Source: Branchiostoma floridae
Lineage: Eukaryota > Chordata > Leptocardii > Amphioxiformes > Branchiostomatidae
Assembly: GCF_000003815.2 (NCBI RefSeq)
Contig: NC_049992.1
Coordinates: 10,342,755-10,406,754, forward strand
Length of the DNA stretch: 64,000 nucleotides
Reading direction: 5' to 3'
Both the position numbers and the translations under genes were made by a program. Each line of letters starts with the position of its first letter. Position 1 is the stretch's first letter. Below the pieces are notes generated by a model, which saw only the letters and a list, made by a program, of their open reading frames with translations, searched no databases and was not told the origin of the DNA. Below are positions 63,331-64,000 of this stretch, piece after piece.

Positions 63331-64000
63331 TACATGTATAATTCCCACTAGTAATATTGTTGTCAGCTTTATCACTGTCAGCCTAAAACTGGGAGCCTAT
63401 ACCCGGAATAGAATCAGATACATTTAATACAATGGTTATCTGAGATACTTGTTTCAGATCGGTAGATGACATGTATCAGCAAACTATGTCACTAAACATT
63501 TCTATTTGTGGAATTTTCTGAAAAATAAACATTAATTGTTTCTAAATACTATAATAACGTGATAAAATTTAAAAAGTGTAAGAAAGAACCTTGAAGTGAA
63601 AACTTGTCTTAACATATGTACAAATGTATAAACACCAATCCAGTACCTATTGTGTTGAAAACTACCACTTAAACCATTACTACAAATACATGTACACATG
63701 TAAATCTAGATCTAACTAACAACAATATGTAACTGACTAATCTTTGTTTTAGAATATCAGGTTTTCAAAACTCCCACAAGATGACTCTCTATGAGAGTGT
63801 GATGCACTTGAGGCTCTGTGAGTCCTCAGGCGAGTCTTCAGATTACCTCTCTGGCTAAACTGCCTGCTGCATTTCTCACACCTGTACTATGGCTTCTTCA
63901 TCCTCAGAATACATAGTTGACTAAATTATCTACTGCATACCTCACATCTGTAGGGTTTGTCAACCGGCTGTATGTGTTTGCATGTGAGTCTTCAGCTGAG
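63331..64000 (-). pseudogene. Decayed partial copy of the zinc-finger gene (runs off window)
   Basis: Minus-strand remnants of fingers: KPYRCEVCSR, then TAA, FSQ; a shortened linker KKP, TAG, YRCEKCSRQFSQRGNLKT with the first zinc His replaced by Arg, then LRTH. There are in-frame stops and a lost linker segment. Sequence past the fingers (63331-63780) is similar to 59350-59900: both contain AATTCCC-CTAG, GGAAT-GAA, GTAGAT and AAGAAAGAACC in the same order. It is therefore a segmental duplicate of the gene at 60 kb, not processed RNA. The rest lies beyond the right edge. Confidence 0.8.

Overview
The window is eukaryotic, animal genomic DNA: spliced genes, C2H2 zinc fingers with TGEKPY linkers, a collagen-type secreted protein, type I and type II membrane proteins, and many small DNA-transposon relics between genes. 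The style (single-coding-exon EGF/FN3 receptors, a CTHRC1-like gene, many hairpin MITEs, scaffold N gaps) fits an invertebrate deuterostome, most likely a lancelet (Branchiostoma). That assignment is inference from gene style, not a match I could run.

Region 1 (about 7-24 kb, all minus strand) holds a CTHRC1-like collagen-triple-helix gene (13.5-14.9 kb; its middle exon probably lies in a 100-N gap) between two short membrane proteins, here called A (7.1-10.6 kb) and B (15.7-18.3 kb). A and B share a CxGC...VGNxxG...Y membrane segment and one phase-1 intron just after it. A third protein, C (19.4-20.6 kb), has a membrane anchor, a phase-1 intron and a threonine-rich mucin-like ectodomain. A short tandem duplication at the A acceptor gives two in-frame acceptors 156 nt apart.

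Region 2 (27.5-55.2 kb) holds four paralogous, sparsely spaced genes (P1 minus, P2 plus, P3 minus, P4 minus). Each has its coding region in one exon and encodes a long, low-complexity, glycosylation-rich stalk, an EGF module, one FN3-like module with the signature L-x-[PS]-x3-Y-x2-C-[VL], a transmembrane helix and a short tail. P2, P3 and P4 have a convincing splice acceptor 15-82 nt upstream of the ATG, so a spliced 5' leader seems conserved. P3 has lost most of its EGF module. P1 runs into a 425-N gap. The architecture is that of vasorin-like LRR-EGF-FN3 receptors without visible LRRs. This cluster is the best candidate for an undescribed gene family here.

Region 3 (59.9-64 kb) holds a C2H2 zinc-finger array gene of 12 finger units, broken by a 1-nt frameshift in finger 6 and a TAG before the last finger. 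A second, decayed copy of its 3' part sits at the right edge and carries the same TAG at the same place.

The rest is intergenic or intronic sequence with MITE-like palindromes, a LINE C-terminal relic, microsatellites and small tandem repeats. I saw no convincing rRNA, tRNA or CRISPR.
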